NCBI RefSeq assembly: GCF_032854445.1
Contig: NC_088302.1
Coordinates: 14,505,338 to 14,569,337 of the forward strand
Reading direction: 5' to 3'
Length of the DNA stretch: 64,000 bases
From: Liolophura sinensis
Taxonomy: Eukaryota; Mollusca; Polyplacophora; Chitonida; Chitonidae
Position 1 is the stretch's first letter, and each line of letters opens with the position of its first letter. The notes below the pieces were generated by a model, which searched no databases, was not told the DNA's origin, and was given only the letters and a program-made list of their open reading frames with translations. The translations under genes were made by a program, and so were the position numbers. Below, piece by piece: positions 37,021-49,215 of this stretch.

Positions 37021-38802
37021 GGGTTGATGCCCAAACAACAATGACAGCACTCTGTTTGCATGTCCAAACGTCCATGTAACCTTCATATTTTCCAACAAAT
37101 CTTGATGTTCCTTGCTGAGACAAAAAGATGGAATAACACAATCAGCAATTTCTTCAATTTGTCTGTATTGCAGGCTGCACTAAAAGGAAGCGAAGTCTGG
37201 AGAAGGCAATGCACGGTAGTTGGCGTTTTCTGCCGTTGCTCCAGTAGACCAGTTCATGAAACTGCTATTTTTTTTTCCATTGTGCTTCAAAATTTCTGCC
37301 CACGTTGTTCTTAAGTGCCCTAACCGCGTTCAAATAATACGATAAGTAATGCCCAGCAAAATGTGTAAGGTAGCCGCATAACGTAGATTACACTTATTTA
37401 ATGGCACGAAATCTAACGAAATCATATAACGAGCCACAGGATAACCCTGTGTCAGCATGCATACTTTGGTCTACACAGAAGAGCTATGAACTGCACAAAC
37501 ATATGCCTGGTATGCTGCAATGCTTATTGGTTTCGTTGCCAATCACATATATACCAAACACCAAGTAACGTGAAGCAACAAGAGTAAGTATGTTGCTTGT
37601 CTCGAACAAAACTACGTATAGATCAATGCCGGAGTATATGCCTAACCAGCCATGCTTTTTACCCATGTATAATCCCCTTGTAAATGAGTAGTTGTCCTTT
37701 CCGTTTTAAAGCCGAACGATCTATACATGTTCGGAATTTGTAATCGAGATGTCTACCATAGATCAGTGTTATGGAAGGCCTTGTGACAAACCCAGTAAAT
37801 GATTTCCACGCGTCTCATCACACATATGGTTACATTGACTACCTACAGTTGGATCTCAATACCAGCTACCGGATTAGCTAACATCCCAATCAATTCCAAT
37901 AGACCTATTCGAACAGTAACCGTAATGTCAATCACAAATCTACGAAAACGTATGCTTCTTACTCTGATATTAATAGGAGTGAAACGACCGTGAAATAGAA
38001 AAATGAAACTTTGGTGACAAAAGCAAAAGAAAAGATCTTAGGTATGGTGCACTGCTGACATAACATTCAGTTTTGTATTAAGACTTTCAAGTCATCATAA
38101 AATGGACAGGGTCTAGCAAATACTATGGTACATGTAACATGGAACATAACATGTATTGTCATGGCAGATATAATCGCCTTAAGACTACTTCATAGAGCCG
38201 GGTTTAGGGTATAATACCCTCGGTATAACACCATCTGTATCATTCGACGTTACAATCTTAGTAATCTCTTTTTATTATTGAAAGATAAGGGAGATAACTG
38301 TCGTCACGTTACCTACGATGTAACGCTGTGTGCAGTTTGCATCGAGGACTGATCTGGGTAGCTGGAAATCTGCCAATCCCCAAGACGTTACCCGGATTTC
38401 ACGTTAGTTTCCGTCCACTTTAAGACAATACAGTTTAGAGACTCTCTTTGTCTGGGACAATGTGACAAGAATAAACCTTACAAAGCTAAGTGAATGAGGT
38501 TTAGTGAAATGCTGCACTCCTGGGACACCAAGTCTGCAGGCCTTTTATGGCGATCTTAAGCCGCTTTGTATCCTTAAGGAAATCGGCAGTTGCTTGCTAT
38601 TTACGCTGTCTGGGTAACCTGATCGGTTTATTTGATTTATTTAATCACTTCTTGTTTAAAACCTTACCGACCAACTTTCCCACGTTTGACAACAGATTTG
38701 AAAGCTATATATTATTCGTGGAAGTCCAACGAATCGCAAAATTCTTTGTATATAGCCAGTACTGAACCCAACACCGTTTATTCGCATAAATCCTGTAGAT
38801 AT
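37021..38802. other. Unique stretch, no supported gene
   Basis: Open frames at 37060-37314 and 38547-38765 carry no motif that I know. AAGGGAGATAACT at about 38288, and its reverse complement at about 41768, is a phrase I recall as frequent in mollusc DNA; I cannot verify that here. Confidence 0.4.
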
Positions 38803-38875
38803 ATAGGGGAGCACAGTTAGTAAAGCGTCCGCTTCGGGAGCGGGAGATCCAGTGTCAATCCTGGGTCAATTACGC
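38803..38875 (+). mobile_element. SINE family B head fragment
   Basis: GGAGCACAGTTAGTAAAGCG, TCCGCTTCGGGAG, GTGTCAATCCTGGGTC aligns with the tRNA-like head of the family B SINE at 48541-48601, covering A and B boxes. The body is absent, so this is a fragment, or a tRNA pseudogene of the same origin. Confidence 0.6.
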
Positions 38876-39334
38876 TGATTAGGAGTGCATGTGTATTTAG
38901 GATAAAACATTATTTTGATGTAGTGTAAAAAATAATCACCTAAGCAAATTACTCATATTGCAGTAAGGTATAATTATAAAGGCCTTAGAAACCTATGAAA
39001 AAAAGTGCATAAATCATGGAGGCCAAAGACAACTGTTGTCAAAGATAAACAGCGCATTCCTAATTCCGAATACGACTAGATAAAGTGCGGTTGAAAGTAA
39101 ACTTAAAAATACGAAAAGAAAATTATAGCAGGAAAAAAAATCCTGACTTCACAAAAAAGGAAAAGACGTAAACCAACAATACATGCATAAACCCAGGAGA
39201 CCATGTCTATCGCAAAGCAAGCAGTGAAAAGAGAGGGCTTTTAAAATGTTAATTCTATATTAGAACTGACCAATAGCTAAACCTTCTTCAATTATCTCCA
39301 TTTCAATGCAACTGCAATATTGATAAGCACAAGA
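38876..39334. other. Unique spacer
   Basis: A-rich sequence without a gene or a repeat I recognise. Confidence 0.4.
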
Positions 39335-39346
39335 ATATAGAATACG

Positions 39347-39650
39347 TGACCTCTCCCGTGGCCTGATGGTTATCGCGTCCGCGGAAGAGCCCGGGATCAA
39401 ACCCGGGGCGGGTCATACCAAAGGCTTGAAAATGGTATTTGCTCGCTTGAGTCTCAGTACTGATGGGTTAGCGCAAAAGAAACAGGACTGGTTCGTCCGT
39501 TGTCAGTATAATCTGATAGGGTGTGGTGTGATGTCTGGTGTCTTCGGCATGATACTTCAGTGGCTGCGGCATACCAAGACAGTGTATGCATACACACCTA
39601 ACGACATAAATTATTAAGTACAACGTAAAAACCCAATCATACATGCATAC
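39347..39650 (+). mobile_element. SINE family C with perfect 12-bp target duplication
   Basis: This 304-bp element has TGGCCTGATGG as A box, GGATCAAACCCGG as B box, then GGTCATACCAAAGGCTTGAA, TCTCAGTACTGATGGG, GGTGTGGTGTGATGTCTGG, TGTCTTCGGCATGATAC and a 3' end TTAAGTACAACGTAAAAACC with CATACATG-type tail. ATATAGAATACG at 39335-39346 and 39651-39662 is an exact target duplication, so both boundaries are set. The family A head is different; the shared part is only the 3' end. Confidence 0.93.
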
Positions 39651-39662
39651 ATATAGAATACG

Positions 39663-40195
39663 CGGTTAGAATTTAAGCATATTGACATTAATTTAAGTTC
39701 ATGTGTCTTTCCACAATCCGCCATATTTCCTAAAACGTCTTTGGTACTTTTTCAATGGCTTTTCAAATATCATAAAAACATAACTAATTTTTCTGTTGAC
39801 TGTGGTTAGACATGTTACCTCACTATTAAATATTCCCCTTTAAGTAGCACGATATGTCCATAAACACAGCATACTGTTCCCAATAGTAAAATCCACAGTG
39901 CAAGATCATCAAAACCATATTAACACTTGATTCATATTCCAGCCGCTTGGCCAAGCATCCCTTGTTACGACAACCCTATTTCCTGCTATCAAAAAGACGC
40001 CGCCTGGCACTCGGCCAAGGCCGAAACGTTCAGAGAAAAGAATGTGTAACCGCTTATAGATATGCTAATGTGAAAGACATGAGTTTATCTCAGCAAAGAA
40101 CTCCAGCAGTTCAAAGTGTATCTGTGGGTGGCTTTTGTATCAATTCCTTACCCTGGTTCCTCGGGGTTGCGGCATTTGGCTAAACGTTATTCTCT
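39663..40195. other. Unique spacer
   Basis: The 78-codon frame at 39947-40183 (SKRRRLALGQGRNVQRKE) has no known motif and is probably chance. Confidence 0.4.
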
Positions 40196-40363
40196 AATGA
40201 ACTTCTGAACGTTGTTTTCTGAAGAACTTCGGAACACGGGTTTTCTAAAGAGCTTCTGGACACCATAATCTGAAGAACTTCTGAAACTGTTTTGTAAAGA
40301 GCTTCTGAACACCGTTAAAGACTTCTGAATCCCAAACAAAAATTTCTGAACAATGTGTAAGGC
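40196..40363 (+). repeat. Degenerate minisatellite, about 25-bp unit
   Basis: AAGAACTTCTGAACACC, GTTTTCTG and variants repeat about seven times with spacing 20-26 bp: GAACTTCTGAACG, GAACTTCGGAACACG, GAGCTTCTGGACACC, GAACTTCTGAAACTG, GAGCTTCTGAACACC, GACTTCTGAATCCC, ATTTCTGAACAATG. Confidence 0.8.
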
Positions 40364-40595
40364 TTTTAAGCACTAAATATTGTAGCAATGTACATGCCGC
40401 AAAAAACATTTAACGCTAATATACGATGTACATTACCGTCAGCCATTTGAGTATTGTATTTCCAGTATTGTGGGCATCACTGGAATATGAGCTTATTAAA
40501 AGTAATGGAAATACTGCAAGAACAAGGGTTATTGAAAGAATGTGCTTCGTAGCAGGAAGCAGTGCAATTATAATGAGATATGGCAATGGGACAAT

Positions 40596-40599
40596 ATAT

Positions 40600-40638
<39 letters not shown>

Positions 40639-40747
40639 TCTGTTTGATTAGTGTTTTACCCCGAACTCAAGAATATTTCACATACACCACGGCGGCCAGC
40701 GTTATGGTGGGTGGAAACCGGACCTTCTCGCGTACGGCCGTGGGACA
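40596..40747 (-). mobile_element. SINE family A, minus strand, internally deleted, left arm of an inverted pair
   Basis: The (TTTA)n run at 40596-40639 is the element's tail read in reverse. It continues with TTAGTGTTTTACCCCGAACT, CAAGAATATTTCACATACAC, GGCGGCCAGCGTTATGGTGG, GTGGAAACCGG and then jumps to ACCTTCTCGCGTACGGCCGT, so the central ACCTGCGGATGG section is missing. A plus-strand copy of the same SINE follows 64 bp downstream with its tail facing outward. Confidence 0.85.
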
Positions 40748-40811
40748 ATATAGCATATACAAATGGCATAGAAAAGGTAGCAATGTCCATCGTCTGTAAT
40801 TGAGTCCAGCT

Positions 40812-41036
40812 CGTTGCAATGACCAAGAAGCCTCTTACCAGTGCAGTCGCTGTGAGTTCCAGCCCATGCTGGCTTCGTCTCCGGGGATGGTCTGACAGCA
40901 ACCTGCGGATGGCCGTGGGTTTCCGTTGGGATCTGCTCGGTTTCCTTCCACCATACTGCTGGTTGCCGTCGTAAAAGTAAAATATTCTTAAGTACGACGT
41001 AAGACACCAATCAAATAAATAAATCAATCAATCAAT
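40812..41036 (+). mobile_element. SINE family A, right arm of an inverted pair
   Basis: It starts within the head (TTGCAATGACCAAGAAGCCT for the usual GCGTAATGACCCAGGAGTCT), keeps CAGTCGCTGTGAGTTCCAGCC as decayed B box, CAACCTGCGGATGGCCGTGG, CCACCATACTGCTGG, and ends in AAGTACGACGTAAGACACCA, then ATCAAATAAATAAATCAATC. With the copy at 40596-40747 it could form a long hairpin. Confidence 0.88.
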
Positions 41037-42009
41037 ACCAACATTTCATCACGTCGTAGCATAAGTCTAATTCTCAGTACTAAGGTTGCACAAATCTGGT
41101 TCTTACTGCCAACGTTGTTAAATCACGCCTCTTACGTATCAACGTTACGAAACGCCATAACTCCAGGATAACAACAGTATTTGATAGCTCCACCATTAGA
41201 AAGACTTCTGGTTGCCATAAATAATGGCTACATATGGTTATACTAGAAAGCTTGGAAATGCTCTGTAAATGGGCTGAAAATAGAACACGCAAAGATCAAA
41301 GCATTCGTTGGGCACATTTACCTCAGCTCACTGGCCAGCTGAAGATTCTGATTGTCTGCTAAACGTTAGTTTAGACGATTGAGCTTCATCGGGAGATTGA
41401 ATTGCTTTCGTCTGATCAACTGATAAGCCGCTTTACCTGGCTGAGGATTGGCCTATTGATTGGTCAGGGTTACCAGCCTCACGCGATCTTATCTATGCTG
41501 AACGATTTTTATTACCACGTACGAACTTAGTGGAACAGAAAGGCGTATATGTAACACAAAGTAATAGTGTGAGGAGAAGAAAGTGGTTCACAGTTGACAC
41601 ACAGTATACTAATCTAAAGTATTATACCCCATAGGATTATTCTCCGTTTCTATTGGTTGAGAGACGGTCAAATGATATTCCGTAAAACATGATGTAGGCC
41701 TACAATGATCACGCGCGCAAGGAATGCAATCTTCAATTCAACGATCATGTGCTTTTATTCGGCGGCACTTATCTCCCTTTGTTAGGTCTCCGACGTCTGC
41801 TTGTTCGTAAAGTAAACAAAGGCTTTACGGTATTAGCTTCTGTTGGGCTGACAATGCCTCAAATCCCATCCCACATCATGTACTATTTTCATAATGTATG
41901 TGGTACGTAAGCCACAAAATGGTTTAATGATAAATTTGGACTAAAGGATAACGGTACTAGCCCAGCTGGTTCACACTTGAGAGCTTTTCGGCCCATGAAA
42001 TCAGAGTGT
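41037..42009. other. Unique spacer
   Basis: No gene or shared repeat was found, apart from the short phrase TTATCTCCCTTTG near 41769. Confidence 0.4.
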
Positions 42010-42330
42010 TACATATTAAAGCACATTCTCAAAAGCACTAAAATCAGGGATTTTCCCTTTGCATTTTTATTAATGTTATTGTATGTTAAAAGTGATGGTA
42101 ACAAAGCATTTTGAGAAATTGTAGACCAGAGACATCTAATAAATTACAGTTAGCATCACTGCATTTTGCTAATTCGGTCTTAACTATGCGGCTAAGCGCG
42201 TATCATTTTATAATTTTAAACCTTTCAATGAACACATAAAATAAAAACCTGACCTGAGGTAAATTGACAAGAGGTCGTAATGCACGTCTTACGTGTGATC
42301 ATTTGCCAGTTATCACACTGTTGTCGCTTT
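42010..42330 (-). repeat. Dispersed repeat R2, long minus-strand copy
   Basis: Read on the minus strand: GACAACAGTGTGATAACTGG, ATCACACGTAAGACGTGC, CTCTTGTCAATTTACCTCAG, then GTTCATTGAAAGG, AAAATGCAGTGATGC, AATTTATTAGATGTCTCTGG, TCTACAATTTCTCAAAATGC. The order equals the copy at 48935-49215, which sets the element at about 300 bp. Confidence 0.75.
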
Positions 42331-45318
42331 AAGTTTTAATTTTATATGTGATCATTAAAAAGGAGAATTGGTTGGCGATTAGGAAAATCTATGCTCTTTT
42401 TGGTGTACATTCAAATGTATAAAGTTTGCATTATGATCATACCGATAGTTAGCACACGCTGTTGATTTGTACACAAATAATTTTGTATAGCAATTAAACA
42501 CCTCTTAAATCATTCGTGTAGTTTACTTGTTTACCGATTTAGATGAATGATAGTCCATTTAAATTGACACTTTACCTATACCACGTGACAGTACTGACAG
42601 GTGATCGTCCGTTTAAATGGCATAGAATTAATTAAAGAAATGCAGAAGGATAAAAAATGGATAGCTGTATTGCGCTAAAAACTTTTGACTGGTGTTTTTT
42701 GTGAACTTTGATGCATCGATGTCGAGATGTCTCTGTCGCTCTATTAGCGATATTAAAACTGTACATTATGCGGAACCATTTATTAAAGGTTCCTGCATTT
42801 CCTTCTCAGGATGCTGTCGAATTCAGCTCACTCCGGACAAAATGGCAAAACCGGATCTTTGCCAAGTACCCCATAGCATTAACCAGTCAGGGAGTCTGGA
42901 GACTAAATGAAACCCCATTAGCGTAATGGAAATCTACTTAAGTCCCTTGGTACTAGATCCCCTCTTAACCATCTGCCCCTCAACACACAGCTTCTTCCAG
43001 AAGCTAGCTTAGACTCTGAGAGGTATCACTCGTATGCTTGAATATTATTTTCATATTTCACACGATAATAATATGCATTGGTATATAGTCTTAGAATACA
43101 AAATGGCGGGCAAGTTAAAGGTCTTTATCCTCCGACTAAAATTTGTATAGTAAATTACCCAAAATTTAGCCCATGTCCAAGTTGCACATTTTTCCTGATT
43201 CTCATGGTTGTATTTATTTGTCTCTCAGAATGCAGTTTTTGGAGTATTTATGCCGTATTTGATTTTCAAGAAAGACAATTAAGTAAATATTTACACTATA
43301 CATAAAACTATATCCTGGAAAGTAAAGTCAGAACAGAGACAACTTGACATACGTTAGTCTAATGACGTTCTATTTTTTTAAATATGTGTGGCTGGTGATA
43401 TATGCAATAGCCATTACTAACCGACGGCCATGGGTCATTTTTCACATATTAGTCAACGGTTGTCACCACAGACGAAAAAATCCCCGGTAGTTAATAGCTT
43501 ATTCAGAAATGTTTCATGTGAACGTAACAAATATGTCATTATACAAACGGATACCGTCACAACCATTACTGTAGGCATATCACAGTATGCAAAGACGCAA
43601 TGTTAAGTATAACTGACTCAGTGACTCAATTAGCATTCACTGGAAGAGTGATCGTTCATCTACATAACATTTAACATATGTATATGTATCCACACACCTA
43701 CTTATTCGTTGCATTATCAACAACCTATCACCGTTCATACAACAAAACCACAACGAAGCTAAATTGACATGTACGTTGGTATGTGTCATTCTTGATGCTT
43801 ACAACAATTTGACACAAAACACACAAGATGCTTAAAGCAATCTTAATCCGTTTTCAAACATATATCGCACATAACCTTGCCAAATGAGTTGGAAAGATAA
43901 GTGTAGCACAGGTAGGAATAAAGGGGAAGCCTCACATATTTAACTGGTTGCACCGTACTAAAGGGAAGACATCCTTTGCAAACATCAGGAATTGTTCCTC
44001 AGAGAGTTGGTTAGTAAAAAAAAATTAAGAAAACTTACCAACTTAACAGCTTGCTTCCTACACCGTATTAAAAACAGGTGTTTCCTTTGATTGGGTGAAG
44101 TTGCACACTTTCAGTGGGTAATCCAAAACATTTCATTACCAAAGTTTGAAAGTAAGTTTTGAAATACACGAAAAAAGAACCTTGAGTACTCGCAATCGAC
44201 TGTGAAAATGCTTCCCCCACGGCACGTTTGGTGTTAAATACCTTTCGACGGTTGGTTTATCTGCTATTTTAGGCTGCCCAATGGAGCTGTCAAACTTCCG
44301 TCATTGGGTTTATTTTCAACGCTGCACAACCGCGCGGAAACACTTCGGTATATTGTGTGTCTGCGTGAAGACACGCATCTAAGATAGTCGCTAAACTGTA
44401 CGCGTCCAAGTCGACAAAGAGGTTATCGGTGAGGCAAAGAACAGGAACATTCCCCCACGTGAAGGATGGGGAATCTGCGGGGAAGCCGTGGTTATGCAGA
44501 GCTCATCAACTTCGAGGAATCCAGGCGGAAAAGGCAATCTACAAACCACCCACCAACAAACCCGCGCAAGGCCTGCGAACACGTCACAAATCGTGCAGAC
44601 AACTAATTCTGAACCGTTATACAGAAGAAGACCGCGAATGGTACAGCAGTATTATACTTGTACCATAGCATGAAGCACTGGCCACACTAGACATATAGAA
44701 AAATATATAGTACGATCCCTATCAATGCGTTTGGTGATTAAACTAACGTAAGGAATCCAAGAATGAGAGTTTCTGTCTGGTTGTCATAGGATTACTTCAA
44801 GTTGCAAAAATGAAAAAGCCTTTCAATAAATCATTCATTGTCACCAGAGACATTTTCTTAGCAATTTTTTATTCACTGACCTTATATTACCGAGGACAAA
44901 ATGTCAAAAAATGAAATGTCACTGGGCTTATGCAGCAGCCGTTTGAATAATTTACTTGTCTACAAAAGGACAAACGCAATCAAGAATTCAAACTGTCTGT
45001 ATAAACAACCCAAAGGCATTCCACTTATTCACTAAGGAAATGCATTATATATAGATGATTGCCATTGCGATGAACAGAAATGGAGAATTACGTTCCATTT
45101 TTCTTGCATAAATTTTGCATGTGAGCTGTATAGCAATACTTTCATGAGTAACAATCCTCTGGTATTTGACAGATTTATACACTATTGCTATGAAGAAAGG
45201 AGAACAGTAAAACACCTAAAATGTCACAATGAAAAACAAATCTGTGCATCGGCAAACGCAGTCACTGACAAATGTTGCTGTTGTCGACAACTGATATTCC
45301 AGCATGGTACACGATTTG
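42331..45318. other. Unique stretch, no supported gene
   Basis: Overlapping 72-codon frames at 42692-42926 and 79-codon frames at 44429-44668 show no motif and no neighbouring exons. The stretch at 43370-43900 is AT-rich and plain. Confidence 0.4.
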
Positions 45319-45540
45319 AATTCTGACTTCACTTAGTCTCCCAGAAAATACTTTTTGTCTTTCCAACATCAATGAAATCTGTTGACTGCATGATTCCGTC
45401 CTATTTTCGTACTTTACATACTTAATGTACTGTCTTAGTTCTCTGGTGGCTTGTGTTTTACATCGTTTTAGGAATTGGCCTTGCGATTATTGACATGGAA
45501 CGTCCTTATTGGTTAACGAATGTCTGTTTTGACACTTAGG
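45319..45540 (-). repeat. Dispersed repeat R1, minus-strand copy
   Basis: On the minus strand CAAAACAGACATTCGTTAAC, CAATAAGGACGTTCCATGTC, AATAATCGCAAGGCC, GATGTAAAACACAAGCCACC, AGAGAACTAAGAC, GTACGAAAATAGGACGGAAT, CATGCAG follow the R1 order, then a distal part with CAACAGATTTCATTGATG. A 60-codon plus-strand frame overlaps its distal edge and is not conserved. Confidence 0.75.
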
Positions 45541-47644
45541 CTTCTAAATGATCATCTGACCAAAAGGCGACGAAGTGATATTAAAGGCTGGTCATCATAA
45601 CCTGGTATGCTGACGACCTACAGCATGTTTACATGCAGGGACGAATGGCTTAGAGCCGATGTCAGTGGTTGTCAATATGTCAACTGGATGTCTCATTTGT
45701 CAAGTTTGCCAGGATTGACGCCTGGGTCAAAATGAATCGCCAAATTGGAAAACCAAGGCACCGAGTCCCCGGCGTGGTTTTCCGACTAATCTTCGAATTC
45801 CCAATTTTGTCAACAGGCGATTATTTATTTCCACCTAGCTGTCAAAAACAACTGGCGCAGTCGACGGTGTCGATCTTCCACGGTGTCTGAAGTCATTTGC
45901 AATCATTAACATCCTATTAAGGCTGTTCTGACAGTTCTTGACTTCAATTGAGGGATTTAAACCTCCAGGGTTTCAGTTTAACTGGCTTTCTCTATATACA
46001 GAGAGACAATTACCAAAACAACATTCGATACTTGTGTGACCTTGTCGAGCGGTCTCGTGTTTAATTGTGTCCTTCAATTATATGAGGCACCGAGTTCAAA
46101 CACTGGTACTGCCGTTTTCTGGGGATGAATTATAAGGTTGGCTAATTTGGTACTTTTCTTCTTCTGGTAGTGTTTCTGAGGCAATAACTACCATCACTGG
46201 ACTTACAAGTCAAAGGTTTGATGAAGTGGATGACGTTTTCACGACTCTTTGCAAACAGGTTCACGACAAGCATTAACTGAAACCAACAATCGTCAATGAT
46301 TGATCTGCTTTAACGACAACAAATGTCACGTGACCACGCAGAGGCGTGATGAATGTATAGGCACTCTATAGTTCGACAACAAATGAAAGTTTTCAGGCGT
46401 GAAACCGATGCCTTTAGTGACCTCTGCTTTACACTGACGCCACTTGCTGATTACAGATTGATTACGGGCATTGAGCTGATCTTAGAATGTTGACAGAATG
46501 TATTTTCTGGGAAATACTGAGAAAAAAGTCATGATGAGATAGCTCTACATGAGGTTAGTGCGGAAATAAGTCAAATGATTGATGGATTACAAATCTCTAA
46601 ATTAAATTTACATAAAATGTCTCTTATTTGAGGAGAATCTGGATAACAGAAACCATTTTACCGAGTGAATAATTTATATCATACGCATGTTTGAGTAATT
46701 CATGTCATATCTAGATTAACATATAAAAGCTTTTTCAGCGTTAACGTTATATTAATTGTGCAAGTTATACATAGTTTTCTTGTAAAACAGTGTGTAATTT
46801 TGGATCAATAGTTAGTAATACATGATAGTGCAGTATTGTTGCAGTATCTTATCCTAGATTCCTTTCGCTGTGCTTTATGGGCACCTCTGGATACAACAGA
46901 GTATTAATCGATTAATTTCACAATTATCTCGTATTTTCCAGAACAATGGTTTTGTTTCATGTTTCCTAATAATCTTGTCAGTTTTAACAAAACATTGTCT
47001 GTAAAATAGCGTGGAAAGTTTTCCGCTCAATAAGGCTGTAGCGGAAAGTGAAAGTTTATGGTTTGACCTGTCAAGTACTCCGGATATAGAGGAGCCTTAA
47101 ATGAGGTCTACCCTCTCAAACAGACATAACTCAACGACTTTTAAGCAATACACGAGAAATGATACGAAAATGCGGCTAAATCTAATAGTGCTTCAACAAT
47201 AACTCAAGATGGCCGAAACGACCATGTTGGCTGGTTGACAGGCGCTTCGGCGAGAAAAGTGGTCATTGGGCGCTGGTTTTGACAGCTGATGGATGCTTCA
47301 CAGTTTTTGACTTCTCATTAGCGACAATCTGTCGTGGAAAGACCATATTTGTCAGAAGTCCGAAACCATTCTTGACAAAGCCATTTGCAGGATGTCATTC
47401 CTAGGAGCCCTAACTGGCTGTCGCTTTCCCAACAGGACTGTCATATAAACAAGGCGGTTAAACTGTACAGCAGACTCGATCTTGGCGTTGTAAAACGCTG
47501 AAAACTTTTCGTTTCACAACCCCTCAAGAAACAATAAAAGCAGTCTTTGTTGAAATTTTTTACATCTACATATCAAGATAATCACTTTTGGACATAAGTC
47601 GTTACACAAGCGTACCATAACTGCATAAAATTGTTCAATCAATG
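45541..47644. other. Unique stretch, no supported gene
   Basis: No repeat shared with the rest of the window. The 73-codon frame at 45669-45890 has no motif I know. Confidence 0.4.
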
Positions 47645-47945
47645 TAACTTCTGTCCCTTTCCATTGTGCTAATGTGATTGGATATTAAATGTGAAGGAGA
47701 CAAAGTTTTTTGGTAATTCTAGACCGGTAATGTCTAGTAAATTGTAACTAACAGTACTGCATTTAAAAAAAAATTATGCGCAAACTCATGGTGCTAGGAA
47801 AAATGTATGTTGCTACTTTTTACACGTATATATGCTTAAAATACTGTCTGAATAAAACATGAGGTAAATCGTTAACAGACGAGATTTTATCGACAATACG
47901 TGTGACCGTTTGCCAACTATTACACTGTCTTTACAGCGATGGCTT
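47645..47945 (-). repeat. Dispersed repeat R2, minus-strand copy
   Basis: The minus strand shows GACAGTGTAATAGTTGGCAA, ACGGTCACACGTATTGTC, a decayed middle, and then ATGCAGTACTGTTAGTTACA, ATTTACTAGACATTACCGG, TCTAGAATTACCAAAAAAC. It is the most diverged long copy, and like the copy at 42 kb reaches the distal TAATRTGATT end. Confidence 0.65.
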
Positions 47946-48521
47946 TAATGTCTATTCTGTAGTCTTTTATATTCATCATCAGAGTGGTAACTTGTGGATA
48001 AATGTCCACCAGTTCAACAACAAGACAAATGATCAAATGTGCGGTCACAAGCTGCGACGCATGCGCATTTCAAATATACACTAAACGATCAAGGACAAGA
48101 AGAAGACTATCGCAAACAACAAGAACAACAATGCCATGGTCTTCCCAAACAGCTGTTCCACCCAGCTACACTGTAACAGTTGATATTAAATCAATGGGGA
48201 TTCCGATGTTTGTGACATCATCTAAATGTCTGTAAAGCAAATAAGTCAGGGCGATCAAACTCTTTCAAAATTCTTCAACACATTTGCAATTTTTACTACA
48301 GCGAAACTAGCGAGAGAATTCATAAATTTGTCTGTCACCATTGCCAAGATAGAATAAGAACGAAGTACAAAACTTCCAAGCTTTTCCACACTGTCATATA
48401 CACGACGAGTAAAGACTTGTAAGACTAGTAAGCGGCATATTTTGTGATGTAATGCAGAATGCTCTCTATTCCGGAAAAAAGATTTTACGATAAACAATAG
48501 TTAAACTCCTAAACACGCTTT
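47946..48521. other. Unique spacer
   Basis: Two overlapping plus-strand frames (47902-48084 and 48002-48235) and one minus-strand frame (48255-48497) are without motifs. Confidence 0.4.
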
Positions 48522-48531
48522 AGAACATTCT

Positions 48532-48873
48532 AACCGGCCACGATAGCACAGTTGGTAGAGCGTTCGCTTCTGGAGTGGTAGATCCAGGATCAACCCTGGG
48601 TCGGGTCACACCTAAGACCTTACAAGAGGAAGTTGTAACTTCCTTCCTCGCTTGACGTTCAGCATGAAGGGGATTGACCCTTATCAGCATAATGGCTCGG
48701 GCGGGGTGGCTTACTTGCCTTCTGTAAGGCGTCTCAGTGAAGCACCACTAGATAAAAGAGAAATGCGTCCTGCACTAAGGAGGCACAATGACATGCACTG
48801 TAAGGATTCCTTCCTCGTCATATGACTGAAAAATTGTTAAGTACGACGTTAAACCCCAAGCACTAACTCACTC
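48532..48873 (+). mobile_element. SINE family B, full length, with 10-bp target duplication
   Basis: The tRNA-like head has TAGCACAGTTGG at 48544-48555 (A box) and GGATCAACCC at 48587-48596 (B box). The body carries GGAAGTTGTAACTTCCTTCC, a 20-bp near palindrome, then GGCTCGGGCGGGGTGGC and TTCTGTAAGGCGTCTCAG. The 3' end is AAGTACGACGTTAAACCCCA with an ACTCACTCA tail. AGAACATTCT at 48522-48531 and 48874-48883 is an exact target duplication. At 342 bp it matches the 346 bp of the minus-strand copy at 10798-11143. Confidence 0.95.
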
Positions 48874-48934
48874 AGAACATTCTGCGGTTCACAAAGATTT
48901 CCAATTATGCAGGGAACACTGCAATATGACGGAC

Positions 48935-49215
48935 TAGAGCAAAAACAGAGTAGCGACGACAGTGTGATAGCCGGCAAATGACCATGCGTACCCAGTGAAA
49001 TACTGCCTCTTGCCAATTTAGCTCAGTTAGGGATTTATTCCAAGAGTTCATGAGAATACTTAAATAGCAGCAAATTACATGTACACTCCCCAGAGCAAAT
49101 TGGCTTAAGCAGAATAAGGTTTAAAATGTGCAGTGACCTCGACTGCAATATATTAGACGTCACTGGTCGAGAATTACTCAAAATATTGTATTGTCATCAT
49201 ATTTAATAAAAACAA
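48935..49215 (+). repeat. Dispersed repeat R2, plus-strand copy
   Basis: From GAGCAAAAACAGAGTAGC through GACGACAGTGTGATAGCC, CCAGTGAAATACTGCC, CTTGCCAATTTAGCTCAG, and distal ATGTGCAGTGACC, ATATTAGACGTCACTGGTCG, AGAATTACTCAAAATATTG. It lies 50 bp after the family B SINE. Confidence 0.75.

Noticed and set aside
40702-41027. Minus-strand frames of 102-123 codons
   Set aside because: They lie entirely in the inverted SINE pair and its spacer; similar frames occur in each SINE copy.
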